Assembly (NCBI GenBank): GCA_025351125.1
Contig: JANXWN010000191.1
Location: 1 to 8,163 of the forward strand
Direction of reading: 5' to 3'
Source: Caulobacteraceae bacterium
GTDB lineage: Bacteria; Pseudomonadota; Alphaproteobacteria; Caulobacterales; Caulobacteraceae
DNA: 8,163 bases
Part shown: in pieces, positions 1 through 6,353 of the stretch
Layout: the number at the start of each line of letters is the position of its first letter
Numbering within the stretch: position 1 is the first letter of the stretch
Notes under the pieces: generated by a model
The model's database searches: none
Told to the model about the DNA's origin: nothing
The model's input: only the letters and a program-made list of their open reading frames with translations
Made by a program: the position numbers and the translations under genes

Positions 1-952
1 CCTGCTCCGCGACGTCCACAAAATGGTACCGGCGCAGCATATATTGCCGCTCTGGCGCCAGGGTGTGCAGGTAAGATCGCAGCCCTTTGAGCACGCTGTC
101 GCGGACTTTCCCGGTTACCGGCGTTAGATCGGGTCTGTCGATTTTGAACCGCCGCCGCCCCTCCGCGTCCACCGAAGTCATTTTTCTCAAAGCGGCTTTG
201 TTGTCGGACGCCTTTGCAGTCCGCACGGCCTTGTGCAGAGCTCTTTTGGACTCTCGATCCAGATTTTCACCTTTTTCCCCTAGGTGACTGGCCAAGGTGT
301 GCCGACGCCATAGATCGACGACTGGAATTCCACGTAGCCGCTTTAGGTTCCAACCATAACCCTCGACGCATTCGACGACCGCTTTACGGCGCGCCTTTCG
401 ACCGAACCCATTGGCCCGGCCGGCGACGTTGATGCTGGCGGTCAAGCGTTTGAGGTCCCATTCCCAGGGTCCCACCGTCACTTCGTCGAAATCATTGAGG
501 TCGATGACGACATCGCCCTGCGGGGCGCCGAACAAGCCGAAATTATCGATGTGAGAATCGCCGCCGATCACCACGCTCACACCCGTCGAGGGCGCGTGCG
601 CCACGTCCCACGCCATCACGGCGGCCGAACCGCGCAGGAAAGCGAAGGGCGAAGCGGCTATCCGCGCCATCCTCAAGGGGACGAGTTTTTTGACGCGGCC
701 GGCATTACCCGCGAGCAGAGTCGTAACCGGATCGGGGCGATCAGGCGCGGGCGCCCAGGCGGCGCACACGGCAAATGGCGAAATCGCGCGCAGGCTTAGA
801 CCCATCTCCACGCGCGCTTGCCACGGTTGGGGTTCAGTACGCAGGATGCTTTTGGACGAGCTGTGCGAGGTTTCCACGCCGCCCGCCTCGATGATGGCGA
901 CAAGGGGATCGGCCGCGGCCCGCCGTCGGGCCGAACGGGGCGCGATCGTCAT
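1..952 (-). CDS. DUF2252 family protein, 3' end cut by window edge
   Basis: This reading frame is open from the ATG at 952-950 to the left edge, giving 317 visible residues; the C-terminus is missing. The family is recognised from RMARIAASPFAFLRG (residues 94-108), GGDSHIDNFG (130-139), DLNDFDE (151-157) and GPWEWDLKRL (161-170), which are the conserved blocks of DUF2252 as I recall them. The biochemical role of this family is not established. The GDSHIDN and DLNDFDE blocks resemble the catalytic-loop and DFD metal-binding motifs of aminoglycoside-phosphotransferase-like kinases, which is inference only. No signal peptide or membrane segment is visible, so it is probably cytoplasmic. The start is supported by AGGAG at 965-961, 8 bases upstream, and by its ATGA overlap with the ygfZ stop codon, which implies translational coupling to ygfZ. 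The first 45 or so residues are basic and poorly conserved. Confidence 0.9.
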   Translation of the reverse strand, partial: MTIAPRSARRRAAADPLVAIIEAGGVETSHSSSKSILRTEPQPWQARVEMGLSLRAISPFAVCAAWAPAPDRPDPVTTLLAGNAGRVKKLVPLRMARIAASPFAFLRGSAAVMAWDVAHAPSTGVSVVIGGDSHIDNFGLFGAPQGDVVIDLNDFDEVTVGPWEWDLKRLTASINVAGRANGFGRKARRKAVVECVEGYGWNLKRLRGIPVVDLWRRHTLASHLGEKGENLDRESKRALHKAVRTAKASDNKAALRKMTSVDAEGRRRFKIDRPDLTPVTGKVRDSVLKGLRSYLHTLAPERQYMLRRYHFVDVAEQ

Positions 953-1776
953 TGACCCGGCTCCTGGGGCGTCATCCACGCGGGTAAGTCAGGGCGCCAA
1001 GCTCGCCCGTCGGCAAGCGTGAGCGCCCCGTCTCCGAGCCGATCAAGCCGTAAGAGAGCCATGGCCCGCCCTACTCCTCCGGTGAGTACCGTCCCCGCGC
1101 GATGGTCGCCGACCAGCAGTTCCGTCCCGAACGGCGGCGTCGCGCCTTCGAAGTTGATCGGCGCCATGCGGTTTTTGATGATCCCTCGGCGTTTCATCCG
1201 CGAGGTGGTTTCCTGACCGATAAAACACCCCTTTTTGAAATCAATCCCCGCCAACAGGTCAAAATTGGCTTCAATCGGATAGGTCTTGTCAACACCCCAA
1301 TCATGCGGCCCAGGCACGCCCAGCAAAAGCCGATGGGCGTCGTGGGCGGACTCGTCGGTCTCGGTTGCGTCGGCGGGCGGCGCGGCGTCGTAGCCGCGAA
1401 ATCCGAGGCCCGGTAAGCGCGGGTCGGCGATCCAACCCAGCGGTGCGCCGACGGCGTCCCAAAGCGCATAGGCGGCCCGATCATCGGCGGTGATCTCGAC
1501 CTTGGCGCGTAAACGATAGACCAGCAGCCGCTCAATGAGCGCGTCCCGCTGGTCGGCGCCGCAATCGATCAAGCCTTCGTCGTCTCGCCCGCCGACAAAC
1601 AGGTCGAACAGCACACGGCCTTGCGGTGTCAAAAGCGCCGCGAAAGTCTCCTTACCAGGGGCGAGGCCCGCTACATCCTGCGTGATCAAACCTTGAAGAA
1701 AGTCGCGCCATTCAGGGCCCGCAAGCCTGACAACGGCGCGGCTGGGAAGGGGGGCGAAGCGAGACGGCAAGGTCAT
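949..1776 (-). CDS. ygfZ: YgfZ/GcvT-type folate-binding protein
   Basis: A 275-residue protein related to the aminomethyltransferase GcvT. YgfZ proteins bind folate and are needed for full activity of certain Fe-S enzymes, including the tRNA methylthiotransferase MiaB in E. coli. The diagnostic block KGCFIGQE lies at residues 182-189, with the family's conserved cysteine at C184, followed by TSRMKRRG (191-198). The N-terminal region (residues 14-55, VVRLAGPEWRDFLQGLITQD then a TPQGRV block) also matches the family. The longest frame starts at 1848, but that start would overlap the divergent gene beginning at 1839 and adds a 24-residue extension foreign to the family. The ATG at 1776-1774, immediately before TLPSRFAPL, is therefore preferred; its ribosome binding site is weak. 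The stop overlaps the DUF2252 start by 4 bases, so the two are co-transcribed. Length is normal for alphaproteobacterial YgfZ. Confidence 0.92.
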   Translation of the reverse strand: MTLPSRFAPLPSRAVVRLAGPEWRDFLQGLITQDVAGLAPGKETFAALLTPQGRVLFDLFVGGRDDEGLIDCGADQRDALIERLLVYRLRAKVEITADDRAAYALWDAVGAPLGWIADPRLPGLGFRGYDAAPPADATETDESAHDAHRLLLGVPGPHDWGVDKTYPIEANFDLLAGIDFKKGCFIGQETTSRMKRRGIIKNRMAPINFEGATPPFGTELLVGDHRAGTVLTGGVGRAMALLRLDRLGDGALTLADGRAWRPDLPAWMTPQEPGQ

Positions 1777-1838
1777 GACGCTAATGTGCCCCGCACGCCG
1801 CTGGAGCGCCAGGGGGCATAGCCCTATACAGGCGATCC
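1777..1838. promoter_or_regulatory. Divergent intergenic region between ygfZ and the glycosyltransferase gene
   Basis: This 62-base gap separates two divergent genes and should carry promoters for both. A TA-rich core at about 1823-1830 (CCTATACA) contains a -10-like hexamer TATACA (1825-1830) for the plus strand and TATAGG (1828-1823) for the minus strand. I see no good -35 for either. A small GGGC-ATA-GCCC inverted repeat (1814-1824) lies over this core. The promoter assignment is inference from gene orientation; only the gap and the short motifs are seen directly. Confidence 0.35.
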
Positions 1839-2825
1839 ATGGCGCCATCGCGATTCCCCATATTATTCATCACGGCGAGCAGGATCGGCGACGCCGTGCT
1901 GTCGTCGGGCCTGATTAAGGCTTTGATTGATGAAATTCCGACGGCGCGGTTCACGATCGTGGCGAGTCCGCTGACGGCGCCGCTATTTGCCCGCGTTCCC
2001 GGCCTCGATCAGCTGATCGTGATGGAAAAACGCCCTTTCGGCGCCCATTGGTACACGTTGTGGGAAACCGTCCGTCACCGTCGCTGGGGGTTGATTGTCG
2101 ATTTGCGCGGATCGCGAATTTCGGGAATGTTGATGCGGCGTCGTCGCGCCGTGCATAGGTCCGGCGGCCCGGTCGTGCACAAGGTTGTCGAAGCGGCGGG
2201 GTTGTTGAAACTCGAGGCTTCGCCGCCTCCGCCGACTCTGTACGCGGACGAAGCCATCGAAGCCGAGGCGGTCGCCCTGACCCGTGGCGACGGCCCAATT
2301 TTGGCGATCGGGCCGGCGACCCATTGGGTCGGCAAAACGTGGCCCGTGGAACGCTACGCTCAGGTCGCCCGCGCGCTCCTCGGACCGGGCGGCGTTTTGC
2401 ACGGCGGGCGGTTAATGATCTTAGGCGGCCCCGAAGACCGCGCGGTCGGCGCGGCGGTTCGCGGCGCGGTTCCGAAGGACAAGTTGATCGAATTGGTCGA
2501 TAAGATCGACCTACTGACCGCTTTCGCCGCATTGAAATGGGCGCGGCTTTATGTCGGCGGAGATTCCGGACTGATGCACATTGCCGCCGCGGCGGGCGCC
2601 CCTACGCTAGGACTTTTCGGACCGTCCAACGAGGCGCTCTACGCGCCCTGGGGTCCTAAGGCGCGCGTCGTGCGCGGACCGCGTGGTTTTGAAGATATTC
2701 GCAGCCGCGACCCGCATCTAAACCACGCCGTCTGTCATATGATGGACCTTTCGGTTTCGCGGGTGGTGGCGGCCGCAAAAGAGCTGATTGCCGAAACCGC
2801 TTCGGGGGAGCGCGCTAATGCCTGA
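1839..2825 (+). CDS. Glycosyltransferase family 9 (ADP-heptose:LPS heptosyltransferase-like)
   Basis: A 328-residue GT-B enzyme of family 9. Members transfer heptose or a related sugar from a nucleotide donor to the inner core of lipopolysaccharide at the cytoplasmic face of the inner membrane. Family features are TASRIGDAVLSSG near the N-terminus (residues 12-24), with D18 matching the catalytic-base aspartate region of WaaC/WaaF; GKTWPVERY (165-173), with K166 in the donor-phosphate contact region; and YVGGDSGLMHIAAAAGAPTL (238-257), with D242 and H247, followed by GLFGPS. Length is typical. The ATG at 1839 leaves only a weak AGG at 1830-1832 as ribosome binding site, but the conserved N-terminus begins right after it. 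The gene ends 8 bases inside pyrC. Whether the sugar is heptose I or II, or something else, cannot be told from sequence alone, so no symbol is given. Confidence 0.9.
   Translation: MAPSRFPILFITASRIGDAVLSSGLIKALIDEIPTARFTIVASPLTAPLFARVPGLDQLIVMEKRPFGAHWYTLWETVRHRRWGLIVDLRGSRISGMLMRRRRAVHRSGGPVVHKVVEAAGLLKLEASPPPPTLYADEAIEAEAVALTRGDGPILAIGPATHWVGKTWPVERYAQVARALLGPGGVLHGGRLMILGGPEDRAVGAAVRGAVPKDKLIELVDKIDLLTAFAALKWARLYVGGDSGLMHIAAAAGAPTLGLFGPSNEALYAPWGPKARVVRGPRGFEDIRSRDPHLNHAVCHMMDLSVSRVVAAAKELIAETASGERANA
2804..2810 (+). promoter_or_regulatory. Ribosome binding site that sets the pyrC start
   Basis: GGGGGAG lies 7 bases before the ATG at 2818, inside the last codons of the glycosyltransferase gene. 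It selects this ATG over an upstream in-frame ATG at 2788 and permits translation of pyrC within the overlap. Confidence 0.7.
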
Positions 2826-4152
2826 GACCTATGACTTTATCGTGCGGGGCGGCGAACTTGTCAGCCACGCCGGGCGCGGTTTCGCCGACATCGGCGTCAA
2901 GGCCGGCAAGTTCGCCGCCGTCGGCGACTTGGCGCACGCGTCGGCCGGCGAAGTCTTCGACGCCAAAGGGCTGACGATCTTGCCCGGCGTCATTGACAGC
3001 CAAGTGCATTTTCGTGAACCGGGCCTGGAATGGAAAGAAGATCTTGAGTCCGGCTCGCGCTCCGCCGTGCTCGGTGGCGTGACGGCGGTGTTTGAAATGC
3101 CCAACACTGAGCCGACCACGACGGACGCGGATGCTTTGGCCGACAAGCTAAAACGCGCGAACCACCGCATGCACTGCGACCACGCCTTTTATGTCGGAGG
3201 GACGCACGACAACGCCGCGTATTTAGGCGAACTGGAACGTCTGCCCGGCTGTTGCGGTGTGAAGGTGTTTATGGGAGCCTCGACCGGGACGCTGTTGGTG
3301 CCTGACGACGCGGGCGTCGCCGACATCCTGCGCCATATCAATCGTCGCGGGACATTTCACTCCGAGGACGAATACCGCTTGGCGGAACGTCGTCCGCTGG
3401 CGCGAAGCGGCGACTGGACCAGCCATCCCGAGGTCCGTGACGCCGAATCGGCCATTCGCTCGACGCGTCGCCTTGTCGGTCTCGCCAAGGCGCTCGGCAA
3501 ACGCATTCACGTTTTGCACGTCACCACCGCCGACGAGATTGCTTTTCTGGCCGACCACAAAGACGTCGCCAGCGTCGAGCTTACGCCGCAGCATCTGACC
3601 CTGACGGCCCCGCAAGACTATGAGCGTCTGCAGGGTTTCGCCCAGATGAATCCACCGATCCGTGACGCGGCGCATCAGGCGGCGCTTTGGCGGGGCATAG
3701 CCATGGGTGTGGCCGACGTGCTCGGCTCCGATCACGCACCCCACACGCGTGAGGAAAAGGCTCGCCCCTATCCGGCCTCACCCTCCGGCATGCCGGGGGT
3801 GCAAACCCTGCTGCCGGTCATGCTGACGCATGTCGCGCAAGGACGCCTCACGCTGGAACGTCTCGTCGACCTCACCAGTCATGGTCCGCAACGCATCTTC
3901 GGTTTGGCCGACAAGGGTCGAGTCGCCGAAGGATATGACGCCGATCTGACGATCGTTGATCTAAGCGCCCGTTACAGACTAAGTCATGCCGATATGGCGA
4001 GCCGCTGCGGTTGGACGCCCTTCGATGGATTTCAAGCGCGGGGCCGGCCGATTGCGACGATCATTCGTGGGAGATTGGTGATGAACCAAGGCGAACTTGT
4101 TGCGCCAAGTTTGGGCGAGCCGGTTCGGTTTCTCGAAACCCTGGCGGCGTAA
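2818..4152 (+). CDS. pyrC: Dihydroorotase, alphaproteobacterial type
   Basis: A 444-residue amidohydrolase matching the PyrC-type dihydroorotase common in alphaproteobacteria. It would cyclise N-carbamoyl-L-aspartate to dihydroorotate in cytoplasmic pyrimidine synthesis. Metal-site motifs are D60-S-Q62-V-H64-F-R, K149-V-F-M (probable carboxylated lysine), H181-S-E-D-E, H234-V-T-T and S-D305-H-A-P-H. MNPPIRD (277-283) and PSGMPGVQTLLP (322-333) are substrate-loop blocks of the family. The first histidine of the usual H-x-H metal pair is glutamine (Q62). I recall this substitution in the alphaproteobacterial subgroup, so it does not suggest a pseudogene, but it leaves some doubt about exact chemistry; a hydantoinase- or allantoinase-like role is the alternative. 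The start at 2818 is chosen for its strong ribosome binding site and an N-terminus that fits the family; the frame from 2788 would add 10 residues. It overlaps the glycosyltransferase gene by 8 bases. Confidence 0.88.
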   Translation: MPETYDFIVRGGELVSHAGRGFADIGVKAGKFAAVGDLAHASAGEVFDAKGLTILPGVIDSQVHFREPGLEWKEDLESGSRSAVLGGVTAVFEMPNTEPTTTDADALADKLKRANHRMHCDHAFYVGGTHDNAAYLGELERLPGCCGVKVFMGASTGTLLVPDDAGVADILRHINRRGTFHSEDEYRLAERRPLARSGDWTSHPEVRDAESAIRSTRRLVGLAKALGKRIHVLHVTTADEIAFLADHKDVASVELTPQHLTLTAPQDYERLQGFAQMNPPIRDAAHQAALWRGIAMGVADVLGSDHAPHTREEKARPYPASPSGMPGVQTLLPVMLTHVAQGRLTLERLVDLTSHGPQRIFGLADKGRVAEGYDADLTIVDLSARYRLSHADMASRCGWTPFDGFQARGRPIATIIRGRLVMNQGELVAPSLGEPVRFLETLAA

Positions 4153-4210
4153 ACCGCGTGTATCGCCGGCGTTCATGGCGATAAGCGTCAGCCCCGTCCG
4201 CCAGAGGCCT

Positions 4211-4246
4211 CGCGCGCGGCCTGTTTACCGCGCGCGTTTGTTTTTG
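4211..4246 (+). terminator. Rho-independent terminator after pyrC
   Basis: A perfect 9-bp stem, CGCGCGCGG (4211-4219) with CCGCGCGCG (4228-4236), encloses an 8-base loop and is followed directly by TTTGTTTTTG (4237-4246). It sits 58 bases after the pyrC stop. The U-tract is only on the plus strand, so it should end the glycosyltransferase-pyrC transcript. The converging lipoprotein gene stops at 4249, two bases beyond. A second hairpin without a T-run, TATCGCC (4161-4167) with GGCGATA (4177-4183), lies between pyrC and this terminator. Confidence 0.85.
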
Positions 4247-4248
4247 AT

Positions 4249-4650
4249 TTAGCGGCAGCGAGCGCTGCTGCGGTCGATGGCATTGCCGGCGATAGCGCCC
4301 CCGCCGGCTCCCAGCACGGTGCCGAACGTTTTGGAGCCGCCTGGCGCGATGATGTCGCCGAGCACGCCGCCAGCAAGGGCCCCGACGATCAAGCCGGTCG
4401 TGCCGTCACTGCGACGGCAGTAATAGCGCCCGTCATTGCCGCGGTAGAGGCGGTCATTCTCGGCCATTTGCCGCTCTTGATAGCGCGGATCGTCGCGATA
4501 ATACCGCGCCGCGTCATAGCCGCCGTAGCTGGGATCGGGGTGATCGTAGTCGTAGCTGCTAAAAGATTGCCCACCTTGATCGGTTCCGTCGCTCATACAG
4601 CCCGAGAGGGCTCCGGCGACGAGCAGCAGGCCCAAAAAAGTCGTGCGCAT
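4249..4650 (-). CDS. Small glycine-zipper lipoprotein, function unknown
   Basis: A 133-residue predicted lipoprotein. The N-terminus MRTTFLGLLLVAGALSGC is a classic signal peptide with lipobox and lipidated C18, so it should be exported and anchored in the cell envelope. Residues 20-75 are polar and rich in Tyr, Asp, Gly and Arg. GRYYCRRSDGTTG (74-86) precedes a two-segment glycine zipper, GLIVGALAGGVLGDIIAPGG (86-105) and GTVLGAGGGAIAGNAID (110-126), typical of glycine-zipper 2TM (Rick_17kDa-type) envelope proteins whose function is generally undefined. Two further cysteines, C78 and C132, flank the zipper. The start is set by GAGGA at 4662-4658, 7 bases upstream, and by the signal peptide; the longer frame from 4707 adds 19 residues before the signal. 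It converges on pyrC and diverges from tsaE, so it is probably a single-gene transcript. Confidence 0.85.
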   Translation of the reverse strand: MRTTFLGLLLVAGALSGCMSDGTDQGGQSFSSYDYDHPDPSYGGYDAARYYRDDPRYQERQMAENDRLYRGNDGRYYCRRSDGTTGLIVGALAGGVLGDIIAPGGSKTFGTVLGAGGGAIAGNAIDRSSARCR

Positions 4651-4697
4651 AGGTATTTCCTCGTTGTCGGCGGCGCGATGAGGGCGCGGCTCCAGAA

Positions 4698-4703
4698 ATT
4701 TTA
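4698..4703 (-). promoter_or_regulatory. Candidate -10 element for the lipoprotein gene
   Basis: TAAAAT (5 of 6 matches to TATAAT) is read on the minus strand inside the only AT-rich patch (4694-4707) of the divergent gap. It would start a transcript about 40 bases before the lipoprotein ATG. No well-spaced -35 was found. On the plus strand the same patch contains TATCAT (4702-4707), a possible -10 for tsaE. These assignments are inference. Confidence 0.3.
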
Positions 4704-4706
4704 TCA

Positions 4707-4796
4707 TGCGCGGGCGAGAATTCCGCGCAAGGTTCGGAAACTACCTATCAAGAGGGCCACACGACGCCCCTTGATCATCGCCTCGTCGCCCGCGCA
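4707..4796. repeat. Nested inverted repeats upstream of tsaE
   Basis: A perfect 11-bp inverted repeat, TGCGCGGGCGA (4707-4717) and TCGCCCGCGCA (4786-4796), encloses two smaller ones: TTCCG/CGGAA (4721-4725 and 4735-4739), and ATCAAG/CTTGAT (4747-4752 and 4770-4775), the latter extended by GGG/CCC (4754-4756 and 4767-4769) across one bulged A. As RNA this could form a three-way junction ending 8 bases before the tsaE ATG. It could also be an operator region or simply a GC-rich coincidence. The repeats are seen; the function is not known. Confidence 0.4.
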
Positions 4797-4804
4797 GATA
4801 AGGC

Positions 4805-5272
4805 ATGATCGGCGAATCGCTGCCGCGGCCCCCACTTGACCTCGCGACCGAAGCGGATACCGCGCGGCTCGGCGGCATCCTCGCGCCGGCGCTGCGGCAA
4901 GGTGAGGCAATCTGCTTGTCCGGCCCTCTTGGGGCAGGAAAGTCGGTTTTGGCGCGAGCGGTGATTCGCGCGCTCAACCCTCAAGAGCGTGATATTCCAA
5001 GCCCTACATATACGTTGATGCAATTATACGACGGGCCGTATTTTCCCATCGCACACTTTGATCTTTATCGCCTGACCGACGCCGATGAAGCCTTCGAGAT
5101 TGGGCTGCAGGAAGCGTTGCAGCAGGGAGCGGTGGTGATCGAGTGGCCCGAACGCCTCGGCGACCAACAGCCGCGTGATCGGCTTGAGGTTGTGATGTCC
5201 ATGCACGGCGACGGCCGTCGGGCCGTGCTGACGCCGCGCGGCGCGTGGGAGGATAGAGCTCTTGAGTTTTGA
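4805..5272 (+). CDS. tsaE: tRNA t6A biosynthesis ATPase TsaE
   Basis: A 155-residue P-loop ATPase of the TsaE (YjeE) family. With TsaB and TsaD it supports transfer of the threonylcarbamoyl group to A37 of ANN-decoding tRNAs in the cytoplasm. Walker A is GPLGAGKS (residues 40-47). SPTYTLMQLY (66-75), HFDLYRL (84-90) and IEWPERL (112-118) are the other family blocks, in the usual order and spacing. Length is normal. The ATG at 4805 has only a short AAGG (4800-4803) before it, so initiation may be weak or depend on upstream structure. It is the first gene of a run of four overlapping plus-strand genes and overlaps amgK by 11 bases. Its promoter should lie in the 154-base gap upstream. Confidence 0.95.
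   Translation: MIGESLPRPPLDLATEADTARLGGILAPALRQGEAICLSGPLGAGKSVLARAVIRALNPQERDIPSPTYTLMQLYDGPYFPIAHFDLYRLTDADEAFEIGLQEALQQGAVVIEWPERLGDQQPRDRLEVVMSMHGDGRRAVLTPRGAWEDRALEF
5247..5253 (+). promoter_or_regulatory. Ribosome binding site that supports the TTG start of amgK
   Basis: GGGAGGA ends 8 bases before the TTG at 5262, within the end of tsaE. This strong site supports a non-ATG start, because no ATG occurs in this frame until residue 26 of the product. Confidence 0.7.
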
Positions 5273-6353
5273 GCGCGAAATTCTGAAGCGCGATTTTTTA
5301 AGGACGGCCGGCCTAGCCGACGCGCGGCGCGACGCCATGCAGGGCGACGCCTCGACGCGGGCTTACGAACGACTGTTCCGCGCCGACGGCGCAAGCCTAA
5401 TTTTGATGGATCAATCGCCATCCGTCGAGACCCAACCTTGTCCGCCTGGGGCGACGGACAGGGAGCGAGAGGCGCTCGGCTATAACGCCTGTGCGCGGTT
5501 GGCGGCCGGACGGGTGGACGCCTTCGTAGCCTGCGCCGGTTACCTTCGGGCTTGCGGACTGTCCGCGCCCGGCGTGATCGCCAGCGATCCGCGGGCGGGA
5601 TTTGCGGTGTTGGAGGACCTGGGCGATGATCTCTATGCACGCCTCATTGAACGCGGAGCGGACGAGACGCCCTTATACGAAGCCGCGACGGACGTTCTCG
5701 TGGCGATGCACGAGCAAACGCCGCCGGATATTCTAACTGCCGAGGGCGCGTCATGGCCGTTGTTGACCTACGACGTTCTGGCCTTGCGCACCGCGACGGA
5801 CATTTTCGTCGAGTGGCTGCCAAAATATAGTCGCGCCCTAGACTTTTCATCGGGCGCCATTGCCGATTGGCAGGACTTGTGGGCCCCGATACACCGGTGG
5901 GCGGCGGAGGAGGCGAGGGTGTTCTGCCACCGCGACTATCATGCCGAAAACCTGATCTGGTTGCCCGACCGCGCCGGGACCCTCCGTGTCGGATTGCTGG
6001 ATTTCCAAGACGCGGTGCGCGCCCATCCAGCGTGGGATTTGTCGATGTTGCTGCACGACGCGCGACGCGCCGTGTCGCCAGAGCGCGAGGCGGCGGTGCT
6101 GGCGCGCTATCTTATGCGACGCCCGGATATTGACGAGGGGCAATTCATGGCTGATTTCCATGCTTTGGGGGCCGCCAATATCGTGAGAATAATCGGCATC
6201 TTCGCGCGTCTGGTGGCGCGCGACGGCAAGCCGCGCTATCGTGCCTTCATGCCCCGGCTTTGGCGTTACCTGGATCGCTGCCTAATCGATCCCGCGCCGC
6301 CGGGCTTGCGCGATTGGATGTCGCGCCATGTTCCGCCGGAGGCGCGGGCGTGA
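5262..6353 (+). CDS. amgK: Anomeric MurNAc/GlcNAc kinase AmgK (APH-type phosphotransferase)
   Basis: A 363-residue kinase of the aminoglycoside-phosphotransferase fold. By family and neighbour it is AmgK, which phosphorylates the anomeric hydroxyl of MurNAc (and GlcNAc) in peptidoglycan recycling, as shown in Pseudomonas. GDASTRAYERL (28-38) is the nucleotide-binding loop region; FAVLEDLGDDLY (114-125) is the hinge; the catalytic loop HRDYHAEN (223-230) has D225 and N230; and LLDFQDA (245-251) has the metal-binding D247. The C-terminal helical part is intact. The start is TTG at 5262, chosen for the strong upstream ribosome binding site and for full family length; it overlaps tsaE by 11 bases. 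The stop overlaps murU as GTGA. Annotation pipelines often call this family simply aminoglycoside phosphotransferase; the murU neighbour argues against drug resistance. Confidence 0.88.
   Translation: MSFEREILKRDFLRTAGLADARRDAMQGDASTRAYERLFRADGASLILMDQSPSVETQPCPPGATDREREALGYNACARLAAGRVDAFVACAGYLRACGLSAPGVIASDPRAGFAVLEDLGDDLYARLIERGADETPLYEAATDVLVAMHEQTPPDILTAEGASWPLLTYDVLALRTATDIFVEWLPKYSRALDFSSGAIADWQDLWAPIHRWAAEEARVFCHRDYHAENLIWLPDRAGTLRVGLLDFQDAVRAHPAWDLSMLLHDARRAVSPEREAAVLARYLMRRPDIDEGQFMADFHALGAANIVRIIGIFARLVARDGKPRYRAFMPRLWRYLDRCLIDPAPPGLRDWMSRHVPPEARA
6338..6342 (+). promoter_or_regulatory. Ribosome binding site that sets the GTG start of murU
   Basis: GGAGG lies 7 bases before the GTG at 6350, inside the end of amgK. 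It favours this start over an upstream ATG at 6260 and an internal ATG at 6386. Confidence 0.7.

Noticed and set aside
214..1022. Several plus-strand open frames over the left 1 kb
   Set aside because: They are all antisense to the DUF2252 and ygfZ frames, which have strong family motifs and proper ribosome binding or overlap signals.
1777..1848. 24-residue N-terminal extension of YgfZ
   Set aside because: It would overlap the divergent gene start at 1839, consume the whole promoter gap, and has no counterpart in the family.
1951..2532. 193-residue minus-strand open frame inside the glycosyltransferase gene
   Set aside because: It is Arg/Pro-rich low-complexity sequence antisense to a gene with clear family motifs, and high GC makes such shadow frames common.
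4161..4183. Hairpin TATCGCC/GGCGATA as the pyrC terminator
   Set aside because: It has no T-run after it, and a much stronger terminator follows at 4211-4246; kept only as a note there.
4771..4801. TTGATC and AGATAA as a promoter for tsaE
   Set aside because: The 19-base spacing is too long and the -10-like element would lie only 3 bases before the start codon.
5065..5640. 191-residue minus-strand open frame across the tsaE-amgK junction
   Set aside because: The product is Arg/Pro/Ser-rich with no motif, and it is antisense to two well-supported genes.
5262..6353. Aminoglycoside resistance gene
   Set aside because: The APH fold is shared, but the overlapping murU and the tsaE context point to AmgK of peptidoglycan recycling.
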